This document shows, one piece after another, positions 22,739 to 33,429 of a DNA stretch of 64,000 nucleotides. Numbering within the stretch: the first letter of the stretch is position 1; every line of letters begins with the position of its first letter. The notes under the pieces are model-generated. The model did not search any database and was not told the origin of the DNA. It saw only the letters and a list, made by a program, of their open reading frames with translations. This DNA is from Lunularia cruciata (lineage: Eukaryota; Streptophyta; Marchantiopsida; Lunulariales; Lunulariaceae): the NCBI GenBank assembly GCA_948567375.1, contig OX419755.1, forward strand, positions 67,150,944 through 67,214,943. The letters are read 5' to 3'. The translations under genes and the position numbers were made by a program.

Positions 22739-23080
22739 GATCCATCTTGCAATTTGTCCCGATAAATCTGCCTTCTTGACCAGATGTTACAATGCATAAT
22801 GGTCAACATAGAAGACAAACTCATACCCCAACAAATAATGATGAAATTTCTTGCAGGCATACACCATTCCGAGTGCTTCTCTTTCAGTCGTCAAATAATT
22901 CTTTTCAGAAACTAAAAGTTGTTGGTTGGCATAATACACCGGGTAGTCCTTCTTCTTCTTGTCCTTCTGACTTAAGACAACCCCGATGGCCATGGACAAA
23001 GTGTCCACATACACATGAAAAGGGACGTCCCAATTCAGGGCCCTCATGACTGGTGCTTCAACCAGTTTCTTCTTCAACAC
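22739..23080 (-). pseudogene. Family B RNase H domain
   Basis: RNase H degrades RNA in the RNA-DNA hybrid. Visible are YVDTLSMAIGVVLSQ (first catalytic Asp), YPVYYANQQL, the TTEREALGMVYACKKF helix with its catalytic Glu, and FVFYVDHYAL. It is separated from RT by a TAG (EEAF*VLKK) where Gln is expected, and from the next block by a TAA after YAL. One or two base changes would reopen it, showing its youth. Confidence 0.85.
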
Positions 23081-23953
23081 CTAGAAGGCTTCTTCTTGAT
23101 GTGCTTCCCATAGATAGTCTTTGGATTTCTTCAGAAGCTTTGTAAGTGGTGCAGCAAGCACTGCATAGTTTGACACAAAGCGTCTGTAATATCCGACATG
23201 TCCCAAGAAGGCTCTCAGCTCCCGGATGTTCTTTGGGGATTCCAAAGCTGCAATTATCTTAACCTTCTTAACATCGACTTCAATACCTCGGCTTGACACC
23301 CGATGCCCCAGAAGATTTCCCTCCTTCATTGCAAAGAAGAATTTCTCCGAGTGTAATGACAAGCTGGCAAAACGACACCTTTCAAACATTTGGCGAAGGT
23401 AATCTATATGTACATCCCGTCGCCCAAACACAAAAAAATCATCAATAAAAACTTCAACAAATTTGAGTAGGAAATCTTTGAAGATCAAATTCATCATCCA
23501 TTGGAAAGTAGCGAGAGCATTACACAACCCAAAGGGCATTTGATTGTAAGCGAAAGTGCCCCAATTGGTCGTGAATGTAGTTTTATCCTTGTCTTCTTCT
23601 CGAATGGATACTTGATTGTACCCTAAAAATCCATCGAGAAAACTATAACAAGGATGCCCAACTACCTGATCTAAAATTGTATCGGTAAAACGCAAGGGAT
23701 GATGATCTTTCCTTGTGACTGCGTTCAATTTTCGGAAGTCTTGGCACACTCGGATCTTCCCTGTTTTCTTCTTTGGGACAATGACAATGGGGGAGACCCA
23801 TTCACTGCTTAAGACAGGGAAGATGATTCCGACCCCTAAGTACTTATCGATTTCATCTTTTACCAAGAGCGAGTACTTTGGGTTCAGGCAGTATTGTCGC
23901 TGCCAAACCGGAACTGCACCTTCAATCAAATCAATCCGGTGTTCTCCAAATTC
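23081..23953 (-). pseudogene. Family B reverse transcriptase
   Basis: The 282-codon frame covers the whole RT palm and thumb. It has KIRVCQDFRKLNAVTRKDH, FLDGFLGYNQV (first catalytic Asp), MPFGLCNALATFQ, and EVFIDDFFVFG at 23438-23449, the YxDD box in the form FIDD, then LRAFLGHVGYYRRFV. The catalytic residues are kept. A TGA just upstream (GIP*EFGEH), where Arg is likely, separates it from the protease frame, so translation would stop before RT. Confidence 0.9.
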
Positions 23954-25138
23954 TCATGGAATACCCGGCATTTGATCAATCGACCAGGCGAATACATCTT
24001 GGAATTCTATAAACAAGGCAGTGTATCCTACCAACTCCTCCAAAGTAACTGTCTTCAAGATTTTTAAAATTTTTCCTTCAGTGAGTAACACCTCTTGACA
24101 GTCATCGGGGTTGATGACTCCTTCAACATGGCTTACTCGGCTTATCCCGAGGCGAGTGGCCATCAAACTCCCTCCCTCCAAGTCAGGTTCACCCAAGGCG
24201 AGGTCATATGGATCTTCGTCGTCAGCCTCTACCTCGTAGCATTCCAAGTAATTAACTTGGACTTCTTCTTCGGATTTGTCTGAAGACGAAGATGATGAAT
24301 CTTCGGACTTGTCCTCCTCTTCTGACGAACTTGTTTCCCTGAGATGGGGAACCTTCGTCCAACTCACAGTCACCAGCTTTTGATCTTTGGACAAAATGTC
24401 CTTGAATCTTAACTTCTGTTGATGCCAATCCACTACAACTTGGGCACTATACAACCAGGGTCTGCCGATCAACAGAGGGTAACCAGTTTTTGTCACTTGT
24501 CGCAACACGATGTAATTCAACTTGAAGGGTACCTCTCCAATGATTGTGGTAATGTTCGACAGCATGCCCAAGGGCCGTCTCCTGGTTTGGTCTGCAAACT
24601 TCAAAACTCGAGGTGTTGGTTCAAACATATGATACCCGAGTCGATTTGCAGTATCTTCAGTCATGACATTCACACCGGATTCAAAGTCAATGGGTATCGA
24701 TGTGATCATGCACCCTGCAATCTCCCCGTCTACCTCGGGAGATCCCAAATCTTCTTGTTCAATATGATAGATAGCAGGCAGGTCCTTCTTTGACATCGAC
24801 CTCACCTTCTTGAGGACCAAATTAAGCTATCTCTTGTACAGCTTGTTATCTTCCCACAATTGCTTAAATGTAACATTGGCATTTGTGGTGGCCAAGTCGG
24901 CTACAATATCATATTGGGGAACTCCTCCCAATTTGACCGTCTTCGTCTTCGGCTTTGAGTCCAAGGACTCTCCATGCTCCCTCTTGACTTCGGGACGCTT
25001 CAAAATGGTGATGGGCTTGCTGATGGCCTTAACTCGAGCTTCCTCGGGTTGGCCTACCTCGGCTTGAATCAGACTCTTTACTTCGGATCGGATGTCCGCC
25101 GGAAAAATTGGAGACTTCATCTTTGTCTCTTCTTCCAA
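23954..25138 (-). pseudogene. Family B protease and upstream pol
   Basis: The second half (23954-24820) holds the retropepsin: IDFESGVNVM near 24688, where Asp is present but the following residues do not give the usual D-[ST]-G, then LIGRPWLYSAQVVVDW. An acidic Ser-rich linker and a short pre-RT tether (EFQDVFAWSIDQMPGIP) follow. The upstream part (24827-25138) is a Lys/Glu-rich stretch of unknown role, in line with the protease after one TAG (YKR*LNL). Protease activity is doubtful. Confidence 0.75.
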
Positions 25139-25171
25139 ACTCAGTTCCCGAGTCCTCAGTAATGCCTCCGT

Positions 25172-27339
25172 TTATTCTTTCTGCAAGGCTTTAGCTTTAG
25201 CTTTTGCGAGGATCTTTTCCTCCTTGGCCGAAAGAATTGCTTTTGGGCGCTGTCTCTTCGCCTTTCGAGAAGACAATAAGGTCATACTCAGTTCTTTAGG
25301 ATCACGCTTCTTCTTGGTGGAGCGTGTCTCAACTTTTAGAATTTCAAGGTCTGGCCATTCTCCTTCTGAGGCCGGACTCCCTTCTTGAGGTCTTTCTTCC
25401 TCAAGAGTTATACAATTTACATTCGTATCCCCCTTTGGCTGAAGTGCTGCACGCTCAACGGGGTCTGTACATATTTTACAAGAGGCTTCGGGTTTGGCGG
25501 GTGAGGGCATTGGTTGCCTGTATGCCCCAATCCCTTACAATTTCCACACAGGGGAACGTACCCAATTTACCTTCTTGGCTCGGGACAATTTGGAGACCAA
25601 TGTCCCATCAAGCCACAATTATAACAGGCTCCGGGCGCAACATTCTGAGGGTGATTTTGGTTGCTCATTGGTGGTCTTCGTGCAGGAGCATTGGGGTTAT
25701 ACTCCCTGGGCCCAAACCTTGGACCTTGATACAATGTGCTCGGTTGAGGCTGTACCTCATGAGTTTGGTACACCGCCTCGTCGTCCTCATCTTGGTTCTA
25801 TCCCAGAACCCAATCAATTTGCTGCACCAGGAATGCATTACGTGTATTGCATTCTGTGTTGGCGTGGCCGGATTTGCCACATGCGGTGCACCACACATTA
25901 CATCTTCCAAATGCTGGGGCCTTTCTTTGGTCCTTAGCTCCAATCATCTGGATCTTGAAATCCGAAAACTCCTTGATGAGGGCATCCAGCTTCGTATCCG
26001 CCTTATGTACACTCTTGGCTGGTGGAGTCACTGGTTTTGTGCCTCCACGTCTTCTGACTCATCTTGGCTTTGATTCTTCTTCGGATTCCAAAGAAGAGCT
26101 CAAAGACGTAGAGGATTCGTCCAAAGAAGGAGAGGTGTTGCACGAAGCTTTCCTTCTAGGCTTCTTGCCCTTCTTCTCCCGATTTCTCCAGTTACCGGCA
26201 GAGTGAGAGTGTGCCGCTTCATAACGAGCGACATGTTTGAGTACTTTATCCAAGGAAGTTACGTTCCTCTCCCTGGCAAAGATTTGTATCTCTGGTGAAA
26301 GGCCCCCGAGGAACCAGGTAATGGCTTGGGCATCGGAGTATCCCACCACCCCTGATTGCTTGGGAACTCAGTTCAATAATGCCATGAACCGCTCAGAGTA
26401 GTCTCTCAACTTCTCCTTCTTGCCCCGGTCCAAATCGTTTAGTACCGCGAGGACACTCGTATCATAGTCAACCTCTCGGAATCGTTCCAGGAAGTTGTTT
26501 CTCAAGTCTGCCCAGTCCGATGGTACAAACCCCTTCTGAGTCACATGGGTGTACCAGCTCCGAGCTTTCTTGCGAAGCAGACTTGGAAAAATTCTTAGTC
26601 GATCCGCCGAGTCATGCTCCTTGTTAGCAAAGGAGATGACTTCAAATTCTTCGATGAATTCATCAGGGTCTTCGTCTTGTTCTGTCCCCTTATACTTCTG
26701 ATAGGCGTGTTGGGTGACAGGAAGCAAAGTCATCGTTTGATGCACTAGGATCGGCTGAGGTAATGTGGAACTTGACGGAACGGAAGAATTGGCTGGAATT
26801 GACGCCGTGTTGTCAGCCCAGGGATTCCAATTCATCAAATTCAACGCAGGGCCTTCTTCGACAATTTCTACTCTGAGAGGGTCGACTTCAACCCGAGTGG
26901 AAGATTCAGCATCAACCCCTTCAATAGGTTCTTCCAAATTCCTTCGGGACAACCGAGGAATCATTCATAGAAGATGTTGACACTCGTCTTCAGTAAGTGT
27001 GCATGTTGTCTTTTCTCGAACAAAGGTCTTCAAGGAAACAACTTCCTTTACAGCTCTAGGGGAAGTTGGTGTACTGGGCCGCAATGCATATGTTTGCCCA
27101 CTCGATTCTTTCTTCTTCTTGGAAGAAGAGGGAGATGCGAAGTAGCCTTGCCAACCGCCTTCGCGTATCTTGTGATCAAGTTCTCGCAGGGCTTCTTGCA
27201 CTTTGTGAAGGAGTTGAAACTCCAACGCCTCTCGCTCAGTTTCGTCAATAATGGATGGGACGTTCAGACGTTCGTCTTCTTCACGCTGAAGTGCTCGTCT
27301 TTGAGCTCTCTCTTCCCGTTGTTCTTTCAATCCAGACAT
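25172..27339 (-). pseudogene. Family B gag, three CCHC zinc knuckles
   Basis: Gag starts at ATG 27337-27339 with a charged N-terminus, then the capsid domain (ARSWYTHVTQKG, NFLERFREVDYD, LRDYSERF) at about 26370-26640. Three classical CX2CX4HX4C knuckles follow: 25849-25890 (CTAC...GH...TEC), 25585-25626 (CYNC...GH...PNC) and 25507-25548 (CGNC...GH...NQC). Most gypsy gags have one or two. In-frame TGA and TAG codons fall at expected Arg or Gln sites (LLN*VPK, VLG*NQD), and a TAA lies before the third knuckle. A frameshift near 25507 leads into a basic Lys-rich tail. Confidence 0.87.
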
Positions 27340-27402
27340 TCATATTGCCTTGATACCTAGTTTCCAATTTGGCTTCGTATTCTTCCACTTCTGAGATTTG
27401 TA

Positions 27403-27420
27403 TCCCCGGCAACGGCGCCA
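27403..27420 (-). promoter_or_regulatory. Primer-binding site of family B, tRNA-Asp
   Basis: On the plus strand TCCCCGGCAACGGCGCCA equals the 18-nt 3' end of plant tRNA-Asp; its complement on the minus strand is the primer site. It lies 7 bases from the LTR end (27428). A tRNA gene is excluded because only the 3' end is present. Confidence 0.93.
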
Positions 27421-28158
27421 AAAATCATGTGACAACCTAGCAAATATCACTTTTGCGGTAATCAAGTAAGTAAAGTTTGTTCCTGCAGAGATACGAGTCA
27501 GAATTGGTCAAATACGTAGCAAAGTAACAATTTTACTTCTTCTTGAGTTCTTCTTTAGTCTCTCAGGTAGAAACCACACCCAGAAGAGAGAAACAAGCAC
27601 TGACTCGCAGTCTTGTCACAAATTAACACTTCTTAATCACAACTCCATCAAATCTTTCCAAACAATCTTGATTGTGATGATTCAGGCTCTCTCGAAAACG
27701 GCACTTCACTGCAAAACGACTTTGCCTCAGAATTGTGTTCCACCCTTCCATTGAAGGCACAACTTCCTCGATCGAAATTGCTTCACATCAACTTCGCCCT
27801 GCACTCACAAATGCAAAATACTACCAACACTAAAATTCCTCTCAGATCTGTCAAGGCATTGCTTCGATTGCACTTCACTCAGGATCAAACACACAGAACA
27901 AAGATCAAGGCTGTGGAATCCAACATCCAATAAGCACTCTGACTTGCACTTTGAATTTCTCCAAACACTCACAAACATAGACACAAAGTTGATACTCGGA
28001 ATCAAGCTCAAGCAACGAGCACTGCTTCACAGCACTTTGCTTTATCTATTCTCAAAAATAATGAGCACTGAACAACAATTTCCTACAAATGCCACTCTTA
28101 AATAGTGAAGCAATTGACAGTTCTAACAACTATACCGTTCTACAACAACTATTCTACC

Positions 28159-29091
28159 CTACAGATCCGAAATGACAATGCACCTCTTCATATCTGCCCC
28201 TTCAAATCTCAAATCGGTTACTACTCCGATCTGATGTCTACTTCTTCCTCCTTCCTCACTGTCACTGCTCGTATCTCCACTTTGCAATGTCAGCTCAGGT
28301 TCCTCCTCACGGTCCGAGTCCTCCTTCTTGAGCTCGGCTTTGCCTTCTGAGTCTTCATCTTTCGACTCAATCACCACCATTCCTCACCTCGTGTTATTTT
28401 TTTGCATTTTCCGAGGTTTCTTGTTTTCTTCGGCTTTGGCTTGCCGAGTTCTCTTCTTCGTCGGGGTACTTTCAACAACCTCCACGTTCTTCCCTGTCTT
28501 CGCGTAGTAATCGTCCGTGCTCCGGATTTGGAGAATGTATTGTTGCTCCTCCGTGTCGACTTCTCTTCTCAAATCAGGATGGAAATGAGACACCATTCGA
28601 TTATGCTCTGCCAAATTGAGCAGATTTAACCCGAGGTAAAAGTGGGCTGCAAATGGTACGATGTAGTGTGGAGGCAACTTATCCCGCAGATTCCACACCA
28701 TCTGCCTCGTTCTTCCGTGAAAGCACCTTGCCCAATTTATCGGTTCTCCTTCAAATAACTTGTGAAAGAACACCACTTGGTGTTTCATCACACAGGTAGT
28801 TCTCTCCGGCTTCAGGAGGGCCATTAGTGCACTCACAATTCCTCTCCTCACTGGGTCTTTATAGCTCTCAACTTTATACCCATTCTTTGTCCTCTTTGAC
28901 GAGAAGGCATCTCTCACCTCCTGCATTTCTTGGGCTATCTCTCCTTTCCCCAAGAACGTGGCTCCCTGCTCCGAGCCTGCCTCCTTCCCAAGTACAAGTC
29001 TCCAATCCGACTCTGTCCAGCGAGCCGGATTTCCTCTCTTCCCTTCTTCCTCAGGACCATCGAGACATTTACTCTTGATGATTTTTGTCAT
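28159..29091 (-). pseudogene. LTR-encoded protein of family B (globular and acidic part)
   Basis: A 235-codon open frame (28384-29091) and its continuation (28159-28380) encode a protein I cannot name. It has a globular N-terminal domain with ESDWRLVLGKE, GYKVESYKDPVRRG, VFFHKLF, INWARCFHGRTRQMV and HYIVPFAAHFYLGLNLL, then a basic patch and an acidic stretch. It lies inside the LTR. The same domain recurs in the copies at 35830-36430 and 56663-57211. In this copy the acidic part is fused directly to the LTR tail by a deletion. It may be related to the extra ORFs of Tat/Ogre elements, but that is a guess. Confidence 0.7.
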
Positions 29092-29786
29092 GAATCGTGG
29101 AAAACTTACGTTCTACTTCCATGCCAGAAAAGTGATCCGAAGTCGGCTCAAGACTTTGATCCTTGCTACTATATCTAATCTCCAAATTGCATGATTTCTC
29201 ACTGCAAATTCGGAGTTCTTCTTCCCTCCTCCCATCTCTTCTGCTTCTTTCGGTCTCTCAATTTCTCTCTCTCGACTTCTCCCTTACGCACTAACACGAG
29301 TCCAACTCTATTTCCCTTTCCCCGATCACCTACAAGATGACTCCTCAACGGCAAAGGAAAATTGCTCAACATTTCGTCGTTGCAGTTTTGATTTTTATAG
29401 AGTTGCACTTCTTTGTCTTTCGTCGCTTCGAGTTTCTACCGAGAAATCACACCTCCGGCATGCACTTGTCACTGTCACTCAACCTTTGCGCGTATGAGCC
29501 GCCAATTTTGAAACGGCCCCTTCTTGAATTTCTTGCCCCGACGAAAGGTTGTTAGACTGTCTTTGCCTCGGGTTGAGCTCCCCCCGAGCCAAAGACAATT
29601 TACTTTGTATTGTATGCTGATACGGCATTTCAGAGTACTTTGCCTTATGACCTGAAGTCACTTTACTTCGGGTTTCACCCCGAAGACAATTTTCTTTGTC
29701 TTCTTCGGCCATACATGCACAATCCGACTTCTCTATACACTTCTTCTCCTTTATTTTGGGAAAAAACAAAAAATTTGGGCACCACA
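29092..29786 (-). other. 5' end of family B LTR, upstream of its ORF
   Basis: This is the LTR start on the minus strand. A short upstream frame near 29199-29408 (YKNQNC, PLRSHLVGD, RTPNLQ) matches 57233-57562 in the solo LTR and may be the true N-terminus of the LTR protein, separated here by stops. GAAGTCACTTTACTTCGGG-type repeats lie near 29640-29700. Confidence 0.5.
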
Positions 29787-31071
29787 GGGTGAACGTGATG
29801 TTAAGTATAGAAGCCAGCATTCAAATTGAAGAAGTGCGTCTGCACGAGCTGAAGTTGTTGGTGCAGGAGACGAGACGAAGATAAGCAAAGGACACTGAGA
29901 TGAATGCCTTGTTAATCAAATTAAGAACTCGTGTAGATAGAAAGGTTTTGGAAGTAGAGGATAACATTTCAATTAGATTAGACTTAGTGAAAGTAGAGCT
30001 AGAAAAACTTTGGAAAGATATTAGAGCAAAACCCGAAGTAGATAACATAGGAGTCCAAATGTCTTCGGAGTTGCCGTCAAAGACATTAGAGAAGAGTGGG
30101 TCGGGAGATAAGGAGTTAGATAGATTACCCACTAGTGCAATTTCAGATCAGGAAAGAGAATTGCTAGATCTGGTAGAAGAAGTAGAAGATCTGAAACCCG
30201 AGGGAAATGTAGTAGGAAGTAAGATTACTTCGGGTTCGGGTTTGAAAGCCGAAGAAGAAGTAGACATCGGATTGGAGTAGTAACTGGTTTGAGATTTGAA
30301 GAGGCAGATATGAAGAGGTGCATTGTCATTTCGGATCTACAAGTTAGAACAGTTGTGGTAGAATGGTATAGTTGTTAGAACTGTCAATTGATTCACTATT
30401 TAAGAGTGGCATTCGCAGTCAAATGTTGTTCAATGCTCATAATTCTGAGAATAGATAAAGCAAAGTGTTGTGAAGTAGTGCTCGTCGCTTGAGCTTGATT
30501 TTGAGTATCAACTTTGTAATTGTGTTTGTGAGTGTTTGGAGAAATTCAAAGTGCAAGTCAGAGTGCTTGTTGGATGTTGGATTTCACAGCCTTGATCTTC
30601 ATTCTGTATGTTTGATCCTAAGTGAAGTGCAATCGAAGTAATGCCTTGACAGATCTGAGAGGAATTGTAGTGTTGGTAGTATTCTGCATTTGTGAGTGTA
30701 GTGCGAGGTTGATGTGAAGCAATTTCAATTGAGGAAGTTGTGCCTTCATGGAGGAGTGGAACACAATTTTGAGGTGAAGTTGTTTTGCAGTGAAGTGCCA
30801 TTTTCGGGAGAGCCTGAATCATCACAATCAAGATTGTTTGGAAAGATTTGAAGGAGTTGTGATTATGGAGTCTTAATTTGTGACAAATCTACGAGTCAGT
30901 GCTTGTTACTCTCTTCTGGGTGTGGTTTCTACCTGAGAGACTAAAGAAGAACTCAAGAAGAACTGAAATTGTTACTTTGCTTCGTATTTGGACATTTCTG
31001 ACTCGTATCTTTGCGGGAACAAACTTTACTTACCCGGTTACCGCAAAAGTGATATTTGCCGGGTTGTCACA
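29787..31071 (+). mobile_element. Family B LTR 3' portion, plus orientation
   Basis: Directly beyond the minus-strand B LTR begins the 3' third of another B LTR in opposite orientation, ending GGTTGTCACA at 31071 where family A gag starts (ATGACTACC). It aligns inverted with 27428-28210. The join at 29786/29787 is between the LTR outer end and an internal position of the coiled-coil frame, as if the minus-strand B element had inserted into an older plus-strand B LTR. A TATA-like TATTTAAG is at 30397-30404. Confidence 0.85.
29838..30280 (+). pseudogene. Coiled-coil C-terminus of LTR-encoded protein (family B)
   Basis: The frame reads LHELKLLVQETRRR, then after one TAA TEMNALLIKLRTRVDRKVLEV, RLDLVKVELEKLWKDI, ERELLDLVEEVEDL, ending with VDIGLE and TAG at 30278-30280. 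Heptad-like spacing of Leu, Val and Ile with many Lys and Glu suggests a coiled coil. Matching segments lie at 55085-55525 (minus) and 37640-38090 (plus). Confidence 0.7.
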
Positions 31072-32770
31072 ATGACTACCTTGAGTTTAGGAGAGCTCAT
31101 TTGGAGGAGATCAAGCTATGGAGACAATATTGTTCTCTAAACTACATCTTCATTACTTTAGCCTTGGTTGTTAGGGGTAGATTGGCAATACCCATGCGTT
31201 CAACTCTAGTAGCATTGGTGGATCTAATAGAGGTGCACTTATTGGAGATAGTGCTACTACAAGTCAAGTATCACTACAAGAAGTGGTGTAGTATCAAGGT
31301 TTAATCCCATGGTAGTGTTCTTCTAATGCTTGATGTAGAACTACCAAGGAGTGCAGATTGACAAGCTAAAGAGCTTACATGAGTTCCAACAAAAGGCTAA
31401 AGAGAGCCTATGCAAGGCATACATTTGCATAAGACGGCTGATCAATTTCTCTCAAGGAGTTATTGAGACCCCAAAAATTTAGTTTTGGTATGGGATCTTA
31501 GACATGAAGTTGCAAAGTAGAGTACATGATGTTATGTTGTTATAGGCTACTTCACCTACTTTAGAAATGGCCTTTAGTTTAGTTGAGCATATTGAGCTCA
31601 ACTGATTGAGGAGAGAATGGTGACATTTGGATTTGGTAGAGAGACATCATTCATTATTGTTACTTCTTCTAGAGTGCAATAGAGTACACCATGCCATATT
31701 GGCTTTCAAGGACAAAGTGGGTAGTCCAAATCCTATAGAGCAAGTGGAGCACCTATTGTAGTTAGACCCTTCTCTTTGTTTTTAGGTAAAAAATATCCAA
31801 TGAGTGGTGGTATTGCTTGTTGGACTTGTGGTGGGCCTCACCTTAAAAGAAAGTGCACTCAAGGCAATGGACATGATACCTTTGGTGCATCACAAATATC
31901 ACAAAGATAGTGTGACCATTATTATAGATTTGGTCACATTAATGACCAATGCTTTGACCTTCACCCAAAGTTATGGAGTTGTAGAGCCATTATAATAGGT
32001 GGAAGAGGAGCTCTAGGTCATGGAGGATGTGGTGGTAGAGGATCCCCACATGGTAGAGATGTAATACTTGCCCTTGCTTTTGATACAACCATGGCTACCC
32101 AAATTGAGAAGTAGGAGGAAAGATTGGCTAGTATGGCCATAGCTCAAGGAGATCAGATTTGGATGGTAAGGCTTCCACTTCTTATGTTGGTGATAAAGAT
32201 ATCTTGGACTTTATGTGCAGAGTAGCACAAGTAGATGTATATGTTGTAGTGACTAGGAGTGTTGTATGTGCTCTTGAGCCAAGAGGAGCATCAATGGATT
32301 TGGACTCACAAAGAGGAGAGATTGGTAGACAGGTCAATCTCCCTTAGTCTTTCACACTCTCCAAGGCACTACAAACAACATCCATGGTTCCTAGATGTTC
32401 TAGTAGGTGGTGATGGAGTGCATGATAAACTAGATATTGGCAACCACCTGCTATTACACAGATTGATTCTAGCACAATGTTGAAGGTTGGCTCAATTGAT
32501 TATGCATTTCCCTTCATTCTCAACCACTAACATGTTTACATTGGGAGTTGACCTAGCTCCAATTTTCTACCACACTTTGTAAGAGGAGGGATGATGTGGA
32601 TCCTAATTCTAAAGAAAAAGTGGTTGATAGTGGAGCTAACTTGGTTGAGGAGCATGGGATCCACTTAGCGACCAAGTGGTTTATGGAAGGTAGCAACAAC
32701 TAGATTGGAGGAGTTACCAACTAGACTTGCCTTTGAGTAAGTGTGATTCATACCTAGAGTTGTCCTATTG
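31072..32770 (+). pseudogene. gag pseudogene of A3
   Basis: Begins inside gag (EFRRAHLEEIKLWRQYCS) just after the B LTR. Knuckle 1 at 31818-31856 (CWTC...PH...KRKC) has all ligands. Knuckle 2 at 31911-31952 reads CDHY...GH...DQC; the second Cys has become Tyr (TAT), a G-to-A change. The rest matches A1 3390-5200 with stops and a VGDKD...FMCR block near 32190. Non-functional. Confidence 0.75.
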
Positions 32771-33170
32771 GATCACCAGAGAGGTTTTCTATTTGGTGGG
32801 ACCTTCAAGGAAGGTCTACACACCAAAAAGTCTTACTAGACTCTGTATGTAGCCCTTTTTGTTGGAGAAAGCTACAATTTTTGGTCTAGAGCTATGGAAG
32901 ACTGATGTGGAGAGGTGTCCATTTCAGATCTATACATCTCTAGGAGATGGTTCAATATAGTACATCACATGTGGAGAGGTCATTGTCTAATTCAGCCTAG
33001 TCATCCAACTAGTAGCTTAGGGCATTGGGATAATAGCAAAGTCATATGATGTGCTAGTTGGTAGAGCAATGTTATACCCCATAGGTTTCAATATTGACTA
33101 TTGGGAGGAGATAGCCTCCTACAGACCAGGTTGGCAATCAAGGGAAGAATAATATATCACCTACCAATAC
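32771..33170 (+). pseudogene. Aspartic protease pseudogene of A3
   Basis: Homologous to 5200-5650 of A1. The active-site loop region near 32830-32860 is broken by TAG. The downstream blocks RCPFQIYTSLG and YDVLVGRAMLYPIGFNIDYW near 33045-33100 are clear. It lies just before the methyltransferase, as in A1. Confidence 0.55.
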
Positions 33171-33429
33171 ACTTTAGTAATGGAAATCTTAGCTCACTAT
33201 AATCAAGGACCATAGCATATGTTTCAACTTTCAATATTTCCATTACTTGACCTGGTGACTTATTGGAGGGGAACACCCATGTAGAGGATACTCTAGTACT
33301 AGTGGAGATCATTCAGATTTGGAGTACAATGGGATTGTTCCATCCACCTTGGGTGTTCCATTGTGGAATTCTGAGGAGACATTGCAATAACATGTAGATG
33401 GGTTGGTGCAATAGGCTTGAAGTGGAGCC

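Larger units (their letters stand above)
19370..29786 (-). mobile_element. Family B Ty3/gypsy retrotransposon (Tat/Athila-like), lacking its 3' LTR
   Basis: On the minus strand the order is 5' LTR (29786-27428), tRNA-Asp primer site, gag with three zinc knuckles, protease, RT, RNase H, integrase, then tandem repeats. RT sequence of the type KTTFTTNWGTFAYNQMPFGL and the tRNA-Asp primer site place it near the Tat/Athila (OTA) group, which has no chromodomain. It is the youngest element here: frames are long, CpGs are kept, and there are only about nine stops. Integrase is cut after its catalytic Glu, and the 3' LTR is missing, so a deletion on the left is likely. Confidence 0.85.
27428..29786 (-). 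mobile_element. 5' LTR of family B, internally deleted
   Basis: On the plus strand it reads TGTGACAACC...GGGCACCACA, so on the minus strand TGTGGTGCCC...GGTTGTCACA. It is 2359 bp, against 3793 and 3955 bp for the solo copies at 35093 and 54131. The missing part is the coiled-coil section of the LTR reading frame. A TATA-like box (TATTTAAG on the minus strand, 28097-28104) lies between the reading frame and the primer side. Confidence 0.9.

Noticed and set aside
25324-26206. Several long plus-strand ORFs (up to 249 codons)
   Set aside because: Antisense of the family B gag with its zinc knuckles; codon pattern follows the minus strand.
27403-27420. Possible tRNA-Asp gene
   Set aside because: Only the 18-nt 3' end is present, next to an LTR end and gag; it is the complement of a primer-binding site.
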